DNA of 39,805 nt from Flavobacteriaceae bacterium (GTDB lineage Bacteria > Bacteroidota > Bacteroidia > Flavobacteriales > Flavobacteriaceae). The translations under genes and the position numbers were made by a program. The stretch covers positions 1-39,805 of the forward strand of contig SHWW01000009.1 in assembly GCA_009693635.1 (NCBI GenBank). Direction: 5' to 3'. Positions 32,875 through 39,805 of the stretch are shown piece after piece. The notes beneath the pieces were generated by a model. It did not search any database and was not told where the DNA came from. It saw nothing but the letters and a program-made list of their open reading frames with translations. Positions within the stretch are counted from its first letter, which is position 1. Each line of letters starts with the position of its first letter.

Positions 32875-34260
32875 TTAATTTAAGTGTAATGTAATATCAA
32901 TAATCTTTCCTTCAATTGCCGTTGCTGCAGCCACAAGCGGACTTGCCAAAAGCGTTCTTGAACCTTGTCCTTGTCGTCCTTCAAAATTTCTATTGGACGT
33001 AGAAACGCAATATTCTCCCGCAGGAACTTTGTCGTCATTCATTGCCAAACAAGCAGAACAACCTGGTTGCCGAATTTCAAAACCTGCTGCTTCAAATATA
33101 GATGTTAGCCCTTCGGCATGGATTTGCTTGGCCACTTGTTGTGAACCAGGAACGATTAATGCAACTACATTCTTTGCTTTCTGTTTTCCATTTATATAAT
33201 TGGCAACCACTCTAAAATCTTCGATTCTGGAATTGGTACAACTTCCTATAAAAACGTAATTTATTGGTTTGTTCAACAACTGTTCTCCTTGTTCAAAACC
33301 CATATATTCTAATGATTTATAAAAAGAAACATCGTTTAAAACAGGAATAGTTCCATTGATTTTTATTCCCATTCCAGGATTTGTTCCATAGGTTAACATT
33401 GGAGCGATATCGGCTGCATCAAAATCATATTCTTTATCAAAAACTGCCCCTTCATCGGTAGGAAGTGTTTTCCAAAAGGCAATTTTCGATTCTAATTCAG
33501 CACCTTGAGGAGCGAATTTTTTTCCTTTTACATATTCATAAGTAGTTTCGTCAGGGGCAATCATTCCTCCACGAGCACCCATTTCAATACTCATATTACA
33601 AACAGTCATTCGTCCTTCCATGCTCATATCTTCGAATACATTTCCTGCATATTCACAGAAATAACCCGTACCAGAATTGGTTCCGATCTTTGAAATTATA
33701 TATAAAATAACATCTTTAGCGAGAACCCCTTTTGCTAATTTTCCATTTACATTGACACGTAAACTTTTAGGTTTTTCAAGCAACAAACACTGACTTGCAA
33801 ATACTTGTGCTACTTGACTTGTGCCGATTCCAAAAGCAATTGTTCCAAAAGCACCGTGTGTGGAAGTGTGGCTATCACCGCAAACAATGGTCATTCCGGG
33901 TTGTGTAATTCCTAATTCGGGAGCAATTACGTGAACAATTCCTTGATATTCATGACCTAATCCGTATAATTCTACTCCGTTTTTAGCACAGTTTTTAGTC
34001 AGCATTTCAATCTGATTTCGTGCTAAATCATCTACAATAGGCAAATGTTGGTTTATGGTAGCTACATTATGATCGGCTGTAGCCACAATTTGATTGGGTC
34101 TAAAAACAGGAATGTTTCGCTCTTCCAATTCTGCGAAAGCCTGTGGACTCGTAACTTCGTGAATTAAATGTTTGTCTATATATAAAACCTGAGGTCCGTG
34201 GGGCACATTTGTAACCACGTGACTGTCCCAAACTTTATCGAATAGTGTTTTTTTATCCAT
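32875..34260 (-). CDS. leuC: 3-isopropylmalate dehydratase, large subunit
   Basis: LeuC carries the [4Fe-4S] cluster and most of the active site. The 461-residue protein has [11 protein letters not shown] at the start, [20 protein letters not shown], and the cluster cysteines in [11 protein letters not shown] and [10 protein letters not shown]. Length and motifs are those of the bacterial two-subunit enzyme, not of aconitase. It is followed by leuD after one base and preceded by leuA with two bases between, so the whole operon is tightly packed. Confidence 0.97.
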   Translation of the reverse strand: MDKKTLFDKVWDSHVVTNVPHGPQVLYIDKHLIHEVTSPQAFAELEERNIPVFRPNQIVATADHNVATINQHLPIVDDLARNQIEMLTKNCAKNGVELYGLGHEYQGIVHVIAPELGITQPGMTIVCGDSHTSTHGAFGTIAFGIGTSQVAQVFASQCLLLEKPKSLRVNVNGKLAKGVLAKDVILYIISKIGTNSGTGYFCEYAGNVFEDMSMEGRMTVCNMSIEMGARGGMIAPDETTYEYVKGKKFAPQGAELESKIAFWKTLPTDEGAVFDKEYDFDAADIAPMLTYGTNPGMGIKINGTIPVLNDVSFYKSLEYMGFEQGEQLLNKPINYVFIGSCTNSRIEDFRVVANYINGKQKAKNVVALIVPGSQQVAKQIHAEGLTSIFEAAGFEIRQPGCSACLAMNDDKVPAGEYCVSTSNRNFEGRQGQGSRTLLASPLVAAATAIEGKIIDITLHLN

Positions 34261-34262
34261 GC

Positions 34263-35429
34263 TTATACAAAAATTCCAATATTACTTATTTTTATTATTT
34301 GATGCACATCGCCATCAATTACTTCTTTTTTTCTGTCGGCAAATTTCAAAAACTCATTATAGACAATGTCCAATTGCAATTTTGTCAATTCGTAACCGAT
34401 TTTTTTAGCGCGGTATGCCAAAGCTGCTCTTCCGCTTCTTGCTGTTAAAATTATAGCAGATTCTGTAACACCAACATCTCTTGGGTCCATAATTTCATAC
34501 GTAGAACTGTTTTTTATCATTCCGTCTTGGTGAATTCCTGAACTGTGCGCAAAGGCATTGGCACCCACAATTGCTTTGTTAGGCTGAACGAACATACCCA
34601 TGCTTTCAGAAACCATTCGGCTAGTATCATATAATAATTTGGCGTTGATATTGGTATCCAGACCTAAATCAGGATGTTGTCGCAAAATCATAACTACTTC
34701 TTCCAAAGCCGTATTTCCTGCTCTTTCCCCTATTCCATTAATGGTACATTCTATTTGACGCGCACCATTTATAACACCAGCTATAGAATTAGCAGTAGCC
34801 ATTCCTAAATCATTGTGACAGTGACAAGAAAGGGTTGCTTTTTCAATTCCAATTACATTTTCTTTTAGATATTTAATTTTCGCACCGTATTCTTCAGGAA
34901 GACAATAGCCCGTTGTGTCTGGGATATTTAATACTGTAGCTCCTGCTTTGATTGCTTCGCTACAAACTAATGCAAGGAATTCATTATCGGTTCTTCCAGC
35001 ATCTTCAGCATAAAATTCAACATCATCAACAAAGGTTTTGGCATAGGCAACCGCTTCTGCAGCACGATCAATTATTTCGTTTCTTGAAGCGTTAAATTTA
35101 TATTTTATATGAGAATCAGAAGTTCCAATTCCAGTATGAATTCTAGGTTTTAATGCAAATTTTAGTGCTTGAGCAGCCACTTCAATATCGTTTTTTACAG
35201 CTCTTGTTAAGGCACAAACGGTAGCATTTTTTACAATTTTAGAAATTGCTAAAACAGAATTAAAATCTCCTGGACTTGAAACTGGAAAACCTGCCTCAAT
35301 TACATCAACACCCAATTCGTCCAAACGCTTTGCTATGACCAGCTTTTGCTCTGTATTTAGTCTGCATCCAGGAACCTGTTCTCCGTCACGCAAAGTGGTG
35401 TCAAATATTTGTACTTTTTGATTATCCAT
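34263..35429 (-). CDS. leuA: 2-isopropylmalate synthase, short form without regulatory domain
   Basis: LeuA condenses acetyl-CoA with 2-oxoisovalerate, the committed step to leucine. The 388-residue protein opens [17 protein letters not shown] (HMGL-type TIM barrel), followed by [31 protein letters not shown] with metal-binding histidines, and [15 protein letters not shown]. After the subdomain region [13 protein letters not shown] it ends at about residue 388. The LeuA C-terminal dimer domain, which carries the leucine-inhibition site in the about 500-residue form, is absent. The operon position with leuC, leuD and leuB supports isopropylmalate synthase over homocitrate or citramalate synthase. 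Confidence 0.92.
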   Translation of the reverse strand: MDNQKVQIFDTTLRDGEQVPGCRLNTEQKLVIAKRLDELGVDVIEAGFPVSSPGDFNSVLAISKIVKNATVCALTRAVKNDIEVAAQALKFALKPRIHTGIGTSDSHIKYKFNASRNEIIDRAAEAVAYAKTFVDDVEFYAEDAGRTDNEFLALVCSEAIKAGATVLNIPDTTGYCLPEEYGAKIKYLKENVIGIEKATLSCHCHNDLGMATANSIAGVINGARQIECTINGIGERAGNTALEEVVMILRQHPDLGLDTNINAKLLYDTSRMVSESMGMFVQPNKAIVGANAFAHSSGIHQDGMIKNSSTYEIMDPRDVGVTESAIILTARSGRAALAYRAKKIGYELTKLQLDIVYNEFLKFADRKKEVIDGDVHQIIKISNIGIFV

Positions 35430-35582
35430 ATAGATTTTAAACTTAATTTTATTATCTCATTACGAATGTATATATTGTGATTGTTTCTTAATGTATTTTT
35501 TTGCATTCATCTACAGTATTAAACAAAAAAATTAAATCATTAACTACCTAATTATCAAATAATTAAAATTACTTTTTTTACG

Positions 35583-37127
35583 ATGGCAAACGCTTCAAAA
35601 GATAATTTATTTGTGCTTATTTCTTCTCTTTCAAAATCAGAAAAAAGGCAATTTAAACTCTATGTAAACCGATTAGGTGTAAATGTAGATGCTAAATTTT
35701 TATTGCTTTTCAATCTTTTAGATAAAATGAATGAATATAATGAAGAGGAAATTTTGAAAAGTAAGATTGTTACAAAACTGCAATTATCGAATTTAAAAGC
35801 ACATTTGTACAAACAGATTTTGGTAAGTTTAAGGCTTAATCCTGTTAATCAAAACATTCGAATTCAAATTAGAGAACAATTAGATTTTGCTACCATTTTA
35901 TATCATAAAGGATTATACAAACAAAGTTTGAAAATTTTAGATAAAACCAAATTAATTGCATTAGAACACGAAGAAAAAAACATTGCCTTTGAAATTGTTG
36001 AATTAGAAAAAATTATTGAGTCGCAATATATCACCCGAAGTATTGAAGACCGGGCCGATGAACTTTCAATTCAAGCCAAGGAATTGAGCCAGCAAAATGT
36101 AATTGCGAGTAAGCTTTCCAATATTTCCCTGCAATTGTATAGCATTATGCTTAAATCAGGTTATGCCAAAAGCGATCCGGAAATGCAAGAAATAACGGAT
36201 TATTTCAATAATAGAATGCCCGAATATCAAATTGAAGAACTTGGATTCCGAGAAAAGTTATGGCTTTACAAGGCGCATTTATGGCATAGTTTTTTGATTC
36301 AGGATTTTCTTTCTTGTTATAAATATGCCAGCAAATGGGTTAATTTATTCAATGATAATCCACAAATGATTTATCTAAACCCCGTTTGGTACATCAAAGG
36401 AAACAGCTATTTATTGGAATGTTTGTATCTAATAAAACACAAATCGTATTCTAAAGACGTATTACTACAATTGGAACAAACGATTTCAAAGGAAGAATTT
36501 CCCAAAAATGACAATACCACATCCTTATATTTCTTATGTTATTATAACAGTAAATTCAATTTGCACTTTTTAGAAGGCGATTTTGAGGGTGGGAAATACT
36601 TAGTTGATGAAGTGCTAAAAAACTTGAAAATCAATGAAGACAGAATAGATGAGCACCACGTAATGGTGTTTTATTACAAAATTGCAAGTCTTTATTTTGG
36701 AGCTGGTGACAATAGAAAATGCATCGAATATTTGAAGAAAATTATCGATAATAAAAATCTGTCCATGCGAGAAGATTTGATGTGTTTTGCTCGGGTTTTG
36801 AGTTTGGTTGCCCATTATGAATGCGGTATGGATTACCATCTAGAAGTACAATTAAAAAGCACCTACAAATTTCTAATTAAGATGAATGACTTACACGAGG
36901 TTCAACGAGAAATGATTAAATTCTTAAAAAAATTAGGATCAATTTTCCCGCATCAATTAAAAGGAGAATTCAAAAAACTACATACCCGTTTGAAAACTTT
37001 TGAAAACCATCCTTATGAGAAACGTGCTTTTCTGTATTTGGATATTATTTCTTGGTTAGAAAGCAAAATCGAAAACAAAACTGTGGCTTCGATTATTCAA
37101 GAGAAAGCTAAAAAATTATTGCGCTAA
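35583..37127 (+). CDS. Large helical repeat protein, function unknown
   Basis: The 514-residue protein has no signal peptide or membrane segment. It is almost entirely helical, with TPR-like pairs visible (for example LDFATILYHKGLYKQSLKILDK and VMVFYYKIASLYFGAGDNRKCI followed by EYLKKIID). The N-terminus, DNLFVLISSLSKSEKRQFKLYV, is a distinctive opening that I associate with a family conserved in Bacteroidetes, but I cannot name a function. The many predicted helical hairpins suggest a protein-interaction scaffold. It is divergent from leuA across a 153-base gap. Confidence 0.75.
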   Translation: MANASKDNLFVLISSLSKSEKRQFKLYVNRLGVNVDAKFLLLFNLLDKMNEYNEEEILKSKIVTKLQLSNLKAHLYKQILVSLRLNPVNQNIRIQIREQLDFATILYHKGLYKQSLKILDKTKLIALEHEEKNIAFEIVELEKIIESQYITRSIEDRADELSIQAKELSQQNVIASKLSNISLQLYSIMLKSGYAKSDPEMQEITDYFNNRMPEYQIEELGFREKLWLYKAHLWHSFLIQDFLSCYKYASKWVNLFNDNPQMIYLNPVWYIKGNSYLLECLYLIKHKSYSKDVLLQLEQTISKEEFPKNDNTTSLYFLCYYNSKFNLHFLEGDFEGGKYLVDEVLKNLKINEDRIDEHHVMVFYYKIASLYFGAGDNRKCIEYLKKIIDNKNLSMREDLMCFARVLSLVAHYECGMDYHLEVQLKSTYKFLIKMNDLHEVQREMIKFLKKLGSIFPHQLKGEFKKLHTRLKTFENHPYEKRAFLYLDIISWLESKIENKTVASIIQEKAKKLLR

Positions 37128-37152
37128 AAAAAAGCCTCAATTTATTGAGGCC
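37126..37152 (-). terminator. Rho-independent terminator for der
   Basis: Read on the minus strand, GCCTCAA-TAAA-TTGAGGC forms a 7-pair hairpin followed by TTTTTTTT. It lies about 8 bases after the der stop codon. The T run reaches into the stop codon of the converging gene at 37127. Confidence 0.85.
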
Positions 37153-37158
37153 AATAGA

Positions 37159-38469
37159 TTATTTTTCTCTGATATAAATATCGATTGGAACTCCTGAGAA
37201 ATCCCACTTTTCACGGATTTTATTTTCTAAGAAACGCTTGTAGGCTTCTTTTACATATTGGGGCAAATTGGCAAAAAACACAAACTGAGGCGTTGGTGTT
37301 GGCAATTGCATACAATACTTAATTTTTACATATTTTCCTTTCAAAGCTGGCGGTGGATAACCCTCAATAACTTTCAACATGTAATCATTGAATTTTGAAG
37401 TTGGAATTCTTTGTTTTCTATTTTCAAAAACTTGTACTGTTGCTTCCAATGCTTTTAGCAAACGTTGTTTTGTTAATGCAGAAACAAAAAGAATTGGAAC
37501 ATCTACAAATGGCATTAATTCCTGTCTTATTTTTTCTTCATAATCCCGAGTTGACATCGTATCTTTTTCAACTAAATCCCATTTATTCACAAGGATTACA
37601 ACTCCTTTACGGTTTTTTTCTGCCAACCAAAATATACTTTGGTCTTGTCCTTCAAAACCACGAGTGGCATCAATAATCAAGATACAAATATCGGCGTGTT
37701 CAATGGCACGAACCGAACGCATCACGGAATAAAATTCTAAATCTTCTTTTACTTTTGCTTTACGACGAATTCCTGCAGTATCAACTAAGTTAAATTCAAA
37801 ACCAAAACGGTCAAATTTAGTATCGATGGCATCCCGCGTTGTTCCTGCGATGTCGGTAACAATATATCTTTCTTTACCAATTAAGGCATTGATAAAACTT
37901 GATTTTCCAGCATTTGGGCGACCCACAACTGCAAAACGAGGCAATTCTAATTCTTCTTGTGTTGGCTCAGGTTTTATTGGAAAAGCATCAATTAAGGCAT
38001 CCAATAAATCTCCAGTTCCACTTCCTGAAATACTTGCAAAGGTGTAATATTCTCCTAATCCAAGGTTGTAAAACTCGATGGCATCTTTTTCACGCATAGA
38101 ATTATCAACCTTATTAACGGCTAATAAAACAGGTTTTGTTACCTTACGCAATAATCTTGCAACGGCATCGTCCATTGGCGTTATACCTTCTTCAACATCT
38201 ACCACAAAAATAATTACATCGGCTTCATCAATGGCTAATTCAACTTGTTTGCGGATTTCAGCTTCAAAAACGTCGTCAGAACCACGAACATAACCACCAG
38301 TATCAATTACAGAAAATTCCTTTCCATTCCATTCACTTTTTCCGTAGTTTCTATCACGAGTCACGCCCGAAACAGAATCTACAATAGCTTCTCTTCTTTG
38401 GATTAATCTATTAAAAAGTGTCGATTTTCCTACGTTAGGTCTTCCTACAATGGCAACAATGTTATTCAT
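37159..38469 (-). CDS. der: GTPase Der (EngA), ribosome assembly
   Basis: Der has two GTPase domains and helps assemble the 50S ribosomal subunit. The 436-residue protein has P-loops GRPNVGKS (9-16) and GRPNAGKS (183-190), G3 motifs DTGGY and DTAGI, and G4 motifs NKVD (119-122) and NKWD. The C-terminal KH-like domain ends with [20 protein letters not shown]. This is standard length and order for the family. Its neighbour era, another ribosome-assembly GTPase, is on the same strand with 177 bases between them. Confidence 0.97.
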   Translation of the reverse strand: MNNIVAIVGRPNVGKSTLFNRLIQRREAIVDSVSGVTRDRNYGKSEWNGKEFSVIDTGGYVRGSDDVFEAEIRKQVELAIDEADVIIFVVDVEEGITPMDDAVARLLRKVTKPVLLAVNKVDNSMREKDAIEFYNLGLGEYYTFASISGSGTGDLLDALIDAFPIKPEPTQEELELPRFAVVGRPNAGKSSFINALIGKERYIVTDIAGTTRDAIDTKFDRFGFEFNLVDTAGIRRKAKVKEDLEFYSVMRSVRAIEHADICILIIDATRGFEGQDQSIFWLAEKNRKGVVILVNKWDLVEKDTMSTRDYEEKIRQELMPFVDVPILFVSALTKQRLLKALEATVQVFENRKQRIPTSKFNDYMLKVIEGYPPPALKGKYVKIKYCMQLPTPTPQFVFFANLPQYVKEAYKRFLENKIREKWDFSGVPIDIYIREK

Positions 38470-38567
38470 ATTATAATTTTAGATTGTGGATTTAAGTTTT
38501 CAAATTTCAGACAGACCGAAACCGTATTTCTAAAAAACACAATTAATAAAGCATTTTTAATGTTTTG

Positions 38568-38575
38568 CAAAGGTA
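38568..38575 (-). promoter_or_regulatory. Possible -7 promoter box upstream of der
   Basis: The minus strand reads TACCTTTG, an exact TAnnTTTG match, about 98 bases before the der start codon. No TTG lies at the expected -33 distance. The same box (TACCTTTG) precedes era at 39549-39556. Confidence 0.35.
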
Positions 38576-38588
38576 CTCTTTTAGTTAA

Positions 38589-38646
38589 CAGTAATCAGTA
38601 ATTGCAACGGCTGTAAACTGCCGACTAAAAAACTGGACGCTGAACA
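38589..38646. repeat. Degenerate heptamer tandem repeat after era
   Basis: Two perfect CAGTAAT units (38589-38602) are followed by a run of ACTG-like words spaced 7-8 bases apart: ACTG (38617), ACT (38624), ACTG (38632), CTG (38640). The last unit reaches the era stop codon (38647-38649). This is the third short-period array in the window. Confidence 0.5.
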
Positions 38647-39528
38647 CTAATGATTATAACCAAATCTCTTCAACATGTTGGCGTTGCTTCGCCAGTTTTT
38701 GTTGACTTTCACGTACAATTCTATGTGGATTTGTTTTCCGAAAAATTTCTCTAAATCAGCACGTGAATCCACCCCGACTTTCTTTAGGGCAGCGCCTTTG
38801 TGTCCAATAATAATTCCTTTTTGGGTTTCGCGTTCCACCATAATCAGGGAACGAATTCGGATAATATTTTCGTCTTCAAAAAATTCCTCAGTTACTATTT
38901 CAACGGCATACGGAATTTCCTTGCTGTAATTTAGGAGAATTTTTTCACGGATGGTTTCATTAACGAAAAAACGCTCTGGTTTATCAGTTAATTGGTCTTT
39001 TGGATAATATGCTGGCGATTCTGGTAACAATTCGATTATTCTTTGAAAAACCTCAGGAACATTAAAATTCTGCAATGCTGATATTGGAAAAATCTCTGCA
39101 TTTGGAACTTTTGCGGCCCAAAAAGCGACTTGCTCTTCTAATTTATCTTGGTTTGATAAATCGATTTTATTCAACAAAAGTAGTACGGGAATGGTGGCGT
39201 GGATGATTTTATTAAAAAACGATTCATCTTTTAAATCTTGTTCGCCGATTTCTACCATATATATAAGGACGTCTGCGTCTTCAAATGCCGATTTCACGAA
39301 GTTCATCATTGACTCCTGCATTTCATAAGCGGGTTTGATGATTCCTGGTGTATCTGATAAAATCATTTGAAAATCTTCTCCGTTTACAATTCCAAGAATT
39401 CTGTGGCGTGTGGTTTGCGCTTTAGAAGTGATAATCGACAATCTTTCGCCTACAAAGGCGTTCATAAGTGTCGATTTTCCAACATTTGGATTCCCTATAA
39501 TATTTACAAAACCTGCTTTGTGTGACAT
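38647..39528 (-). CDS. era: GTPase Era, 16S rRNA maturation
   Basis: Era binds the 3' end of 16S rRNA and aids 30S maturation. The 293-residue protein has P-loop GNPNVGKST (12-20), the TTRHRILGIV switch region, DTPGI (G3) and NKID (G4). The C-terminal KH domain contains IIGHKGAALKKVG, a clear GxxG-type RNA-binding motif, and ends IELYVKVNKNWRSNANML. The start ATG at 39526-39528 lies after a TACCTTTG promoter box. Confidence 0.97.
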   Translation of the reverse strand: MSHKAGFVNIIGNPNVGKSTLMNAFVGERLSIITSKAQTTRHRILGIVNGEDFQMILSDTPGIIKPAYEMQESMMNFVKSAFEDADVLIYMVEIGEQDLKDESFFNKIIHATIPVLLLLNKIDLSNQDKLEEQVAFWAAKVPNAEIFPISALQNFNVPEVFQRIIELLPESPAYYPKDQLTDKPERFFVNETIREKILLNYSKEIPYAVEIVTEEFFEDENIIRIRSLIMVERETQKGIIIGHKGAALKKVGVDSRADLEKFFGKQIHIELYVKVNKNWRSNANMLKRFGYNH

Positions 39529-39548
39529 TAATACTTTAATTTATTTTG

Positions 39549-39556
39549 CAAAGGTA
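39549..39556 (-). promoter_or_regulatory. Possible -7 promoter box for era
   Basis: The minus strand reads TACCTTTG, matching TAnnTTTG, about 21 bases before the start codon. The -33 element is not clear. Confidence 0.4.
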
Positions 39557-39603
39557 GTCATATCAAGTTAATGGATAAAATAAAACATTTTTCATTTATA
39601 TTA

Positions 39604-39633
39604 TTGAAAATATAGAATTTTATTTTATATTTG
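39604..39633 (+). promoter_or_regulatory. Bacteroidetes-type promoter for tRNA-fMet
   Basis: TTG (39604-39606), a 19-base spacer, and TATATTTG (39626-39633) match the consensus exactly. The mature tRNA begins 12 bases downstream, so a short 5' leader is removed by RNase P. Confidence 0.75.
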
Positions 39634-39645
39634 CACTTGAAACAT

Positions 39646-39718
39646 CGCGGGATAGAGCAGTAGGCAGCTCGTCGGGCTCATAACCCGAAGGTCACAGGTT
39701 CGAGTCCTGTTCCCGCTA
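39646..39718 (+). tRNA. Initiator tRNA-Met (CAT anticodon)
   Basis: The cloverleaf folds well: acceptor CGCGGGA/TCCCGCT, D stem GAGC/GCTC, anticodon stem TCGGG/CCCGA with loop CTCATAA, and T stem ACAGG/CCTGT with loop TTCGAGT. Position 1-72 is unpaired (C and T), and the anticodon stem has three consecutive G-C pairs, both marks of the bacterial initiator tRNA. CCA is not encoded. It is flanked by a strong promoter and a terminator, so it is a single-gene transcript. Confidence 0.95.
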
Positions 39719-39720
39719 CT

Positions 39721-39752
39721 AAAAAAGCTTCAGAGAAATCTGAAGCTTTTTT
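39721..39752 (+). terminator. Rho-independent terminator after tRNA-fMet
   Basis: The stem GCTTCAGA / TCTGAAGC with loop GAAA, flanked by A and T runs, is a strong hairpin followed by T residues. It begins three bases after the tRNA. The last 53 bases of the window hold nothing recognisable. Confidence 0.92.
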
Positions 39753-39805
39753 AATATAAAAATAGTGGAAATTTAAAATTTCATTTTTTTCGAATATTCT
39801 ATTCA

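Noticed and set aside
1..39805. CRISPR array, insertion sequence, prophage or restriction/defence island
   Set aside because: No regularly spaced repeats, transposase, integrase, phage structural or nuclease genes were found; the window is housekeeping and biosynthesis genes.

Overview
The window looks like a stretch of chromosome from a member of the Bacteroidota, most likely a Flavobacterium or close relative in the Flavobacteriaceae. The DNA is strongly AT-rich. Several genes are preceded by the Bacteroidetes promoter signature (TTG, about 19-23 bases, then TAnnTTTG), and few have Shine-Dalgarno sequences. One secreted protease carries a type IX secretion (T9SS) C-terminal sorting domain. 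Many of the proteins (GSCFA, DUF5522-like, DUF4136-like, long aromatic amino acid hydroxylase, long urocanase) are typical of this group.

Layout. 1-2758: tail of rnhB, lipB (minus), lysS (plus). 2759-6950: a T9SS-exported subtilisin-like protease, a small secreted-protein gene broken by three in-frame TAA codons, and a related intact small secreted protein. 6964-10064 (minus): a three-gene unit, PLP desulfhydrase/ACC-deaminase-like gene, glucosaminidase-LysM lipoprotein, hemL. 10169-12970: a small CxxxCxxC protein, hutU with no other hut genes, and a DUF4136 lipoprotein. 13263-20152: the isoleucine/valine operon ilvD-ilvB-ilvN-ilvC-ilvA. 20353-22095: aromatic amino acid hydroxylase. 22101-24121: enoyl-CoA hydratase-like gene, a decayed rhodanese gene, and a GSCFA-domain gene. 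24347-27487: small secreted protein and alaS. 27833-31047: M23 peptidase, MerR regulator, lemA, and two TPM-domain genes. 31137-35429 (minus): leucine operon leuA-leuC-leuD-leuB. 35583-39528: a large helical protein of unknown function, then the GTPases der and era (minus). 39646-39718: initiator tRNA-Met.

Together the ilv and leu operons encode nearly complete branched-chain amino acid synthesis: threonine deaminase, acetolactate synthase, ketol-acid reductoisomerase, dihydroxy-acid dehydratase and the leucine branch. The final transaminase is not in the window. LeuA lacks the usual C-terminal regulatory domain.

No phage, insertion sequence, CRISPR array or obvious defence system was seen. 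The most unusual signals are small repeats. (1) A GC-rich 27-base segment sits in frame inside the essential gene alaS and shares words with a hairpin-forming intergenic element next to the same gene. This suggests a mobile or dispersed repeat that can be tolerated inside a protein. (2) Degenerate tandem repeats with a unit of about 7-9 bases lie directly beside stop or start codons of housekeeping genes at three places. (3) There are two clear gene remnants: a secreted helical protein with three TAA codons and a frameshifted, truncated rhodanese.
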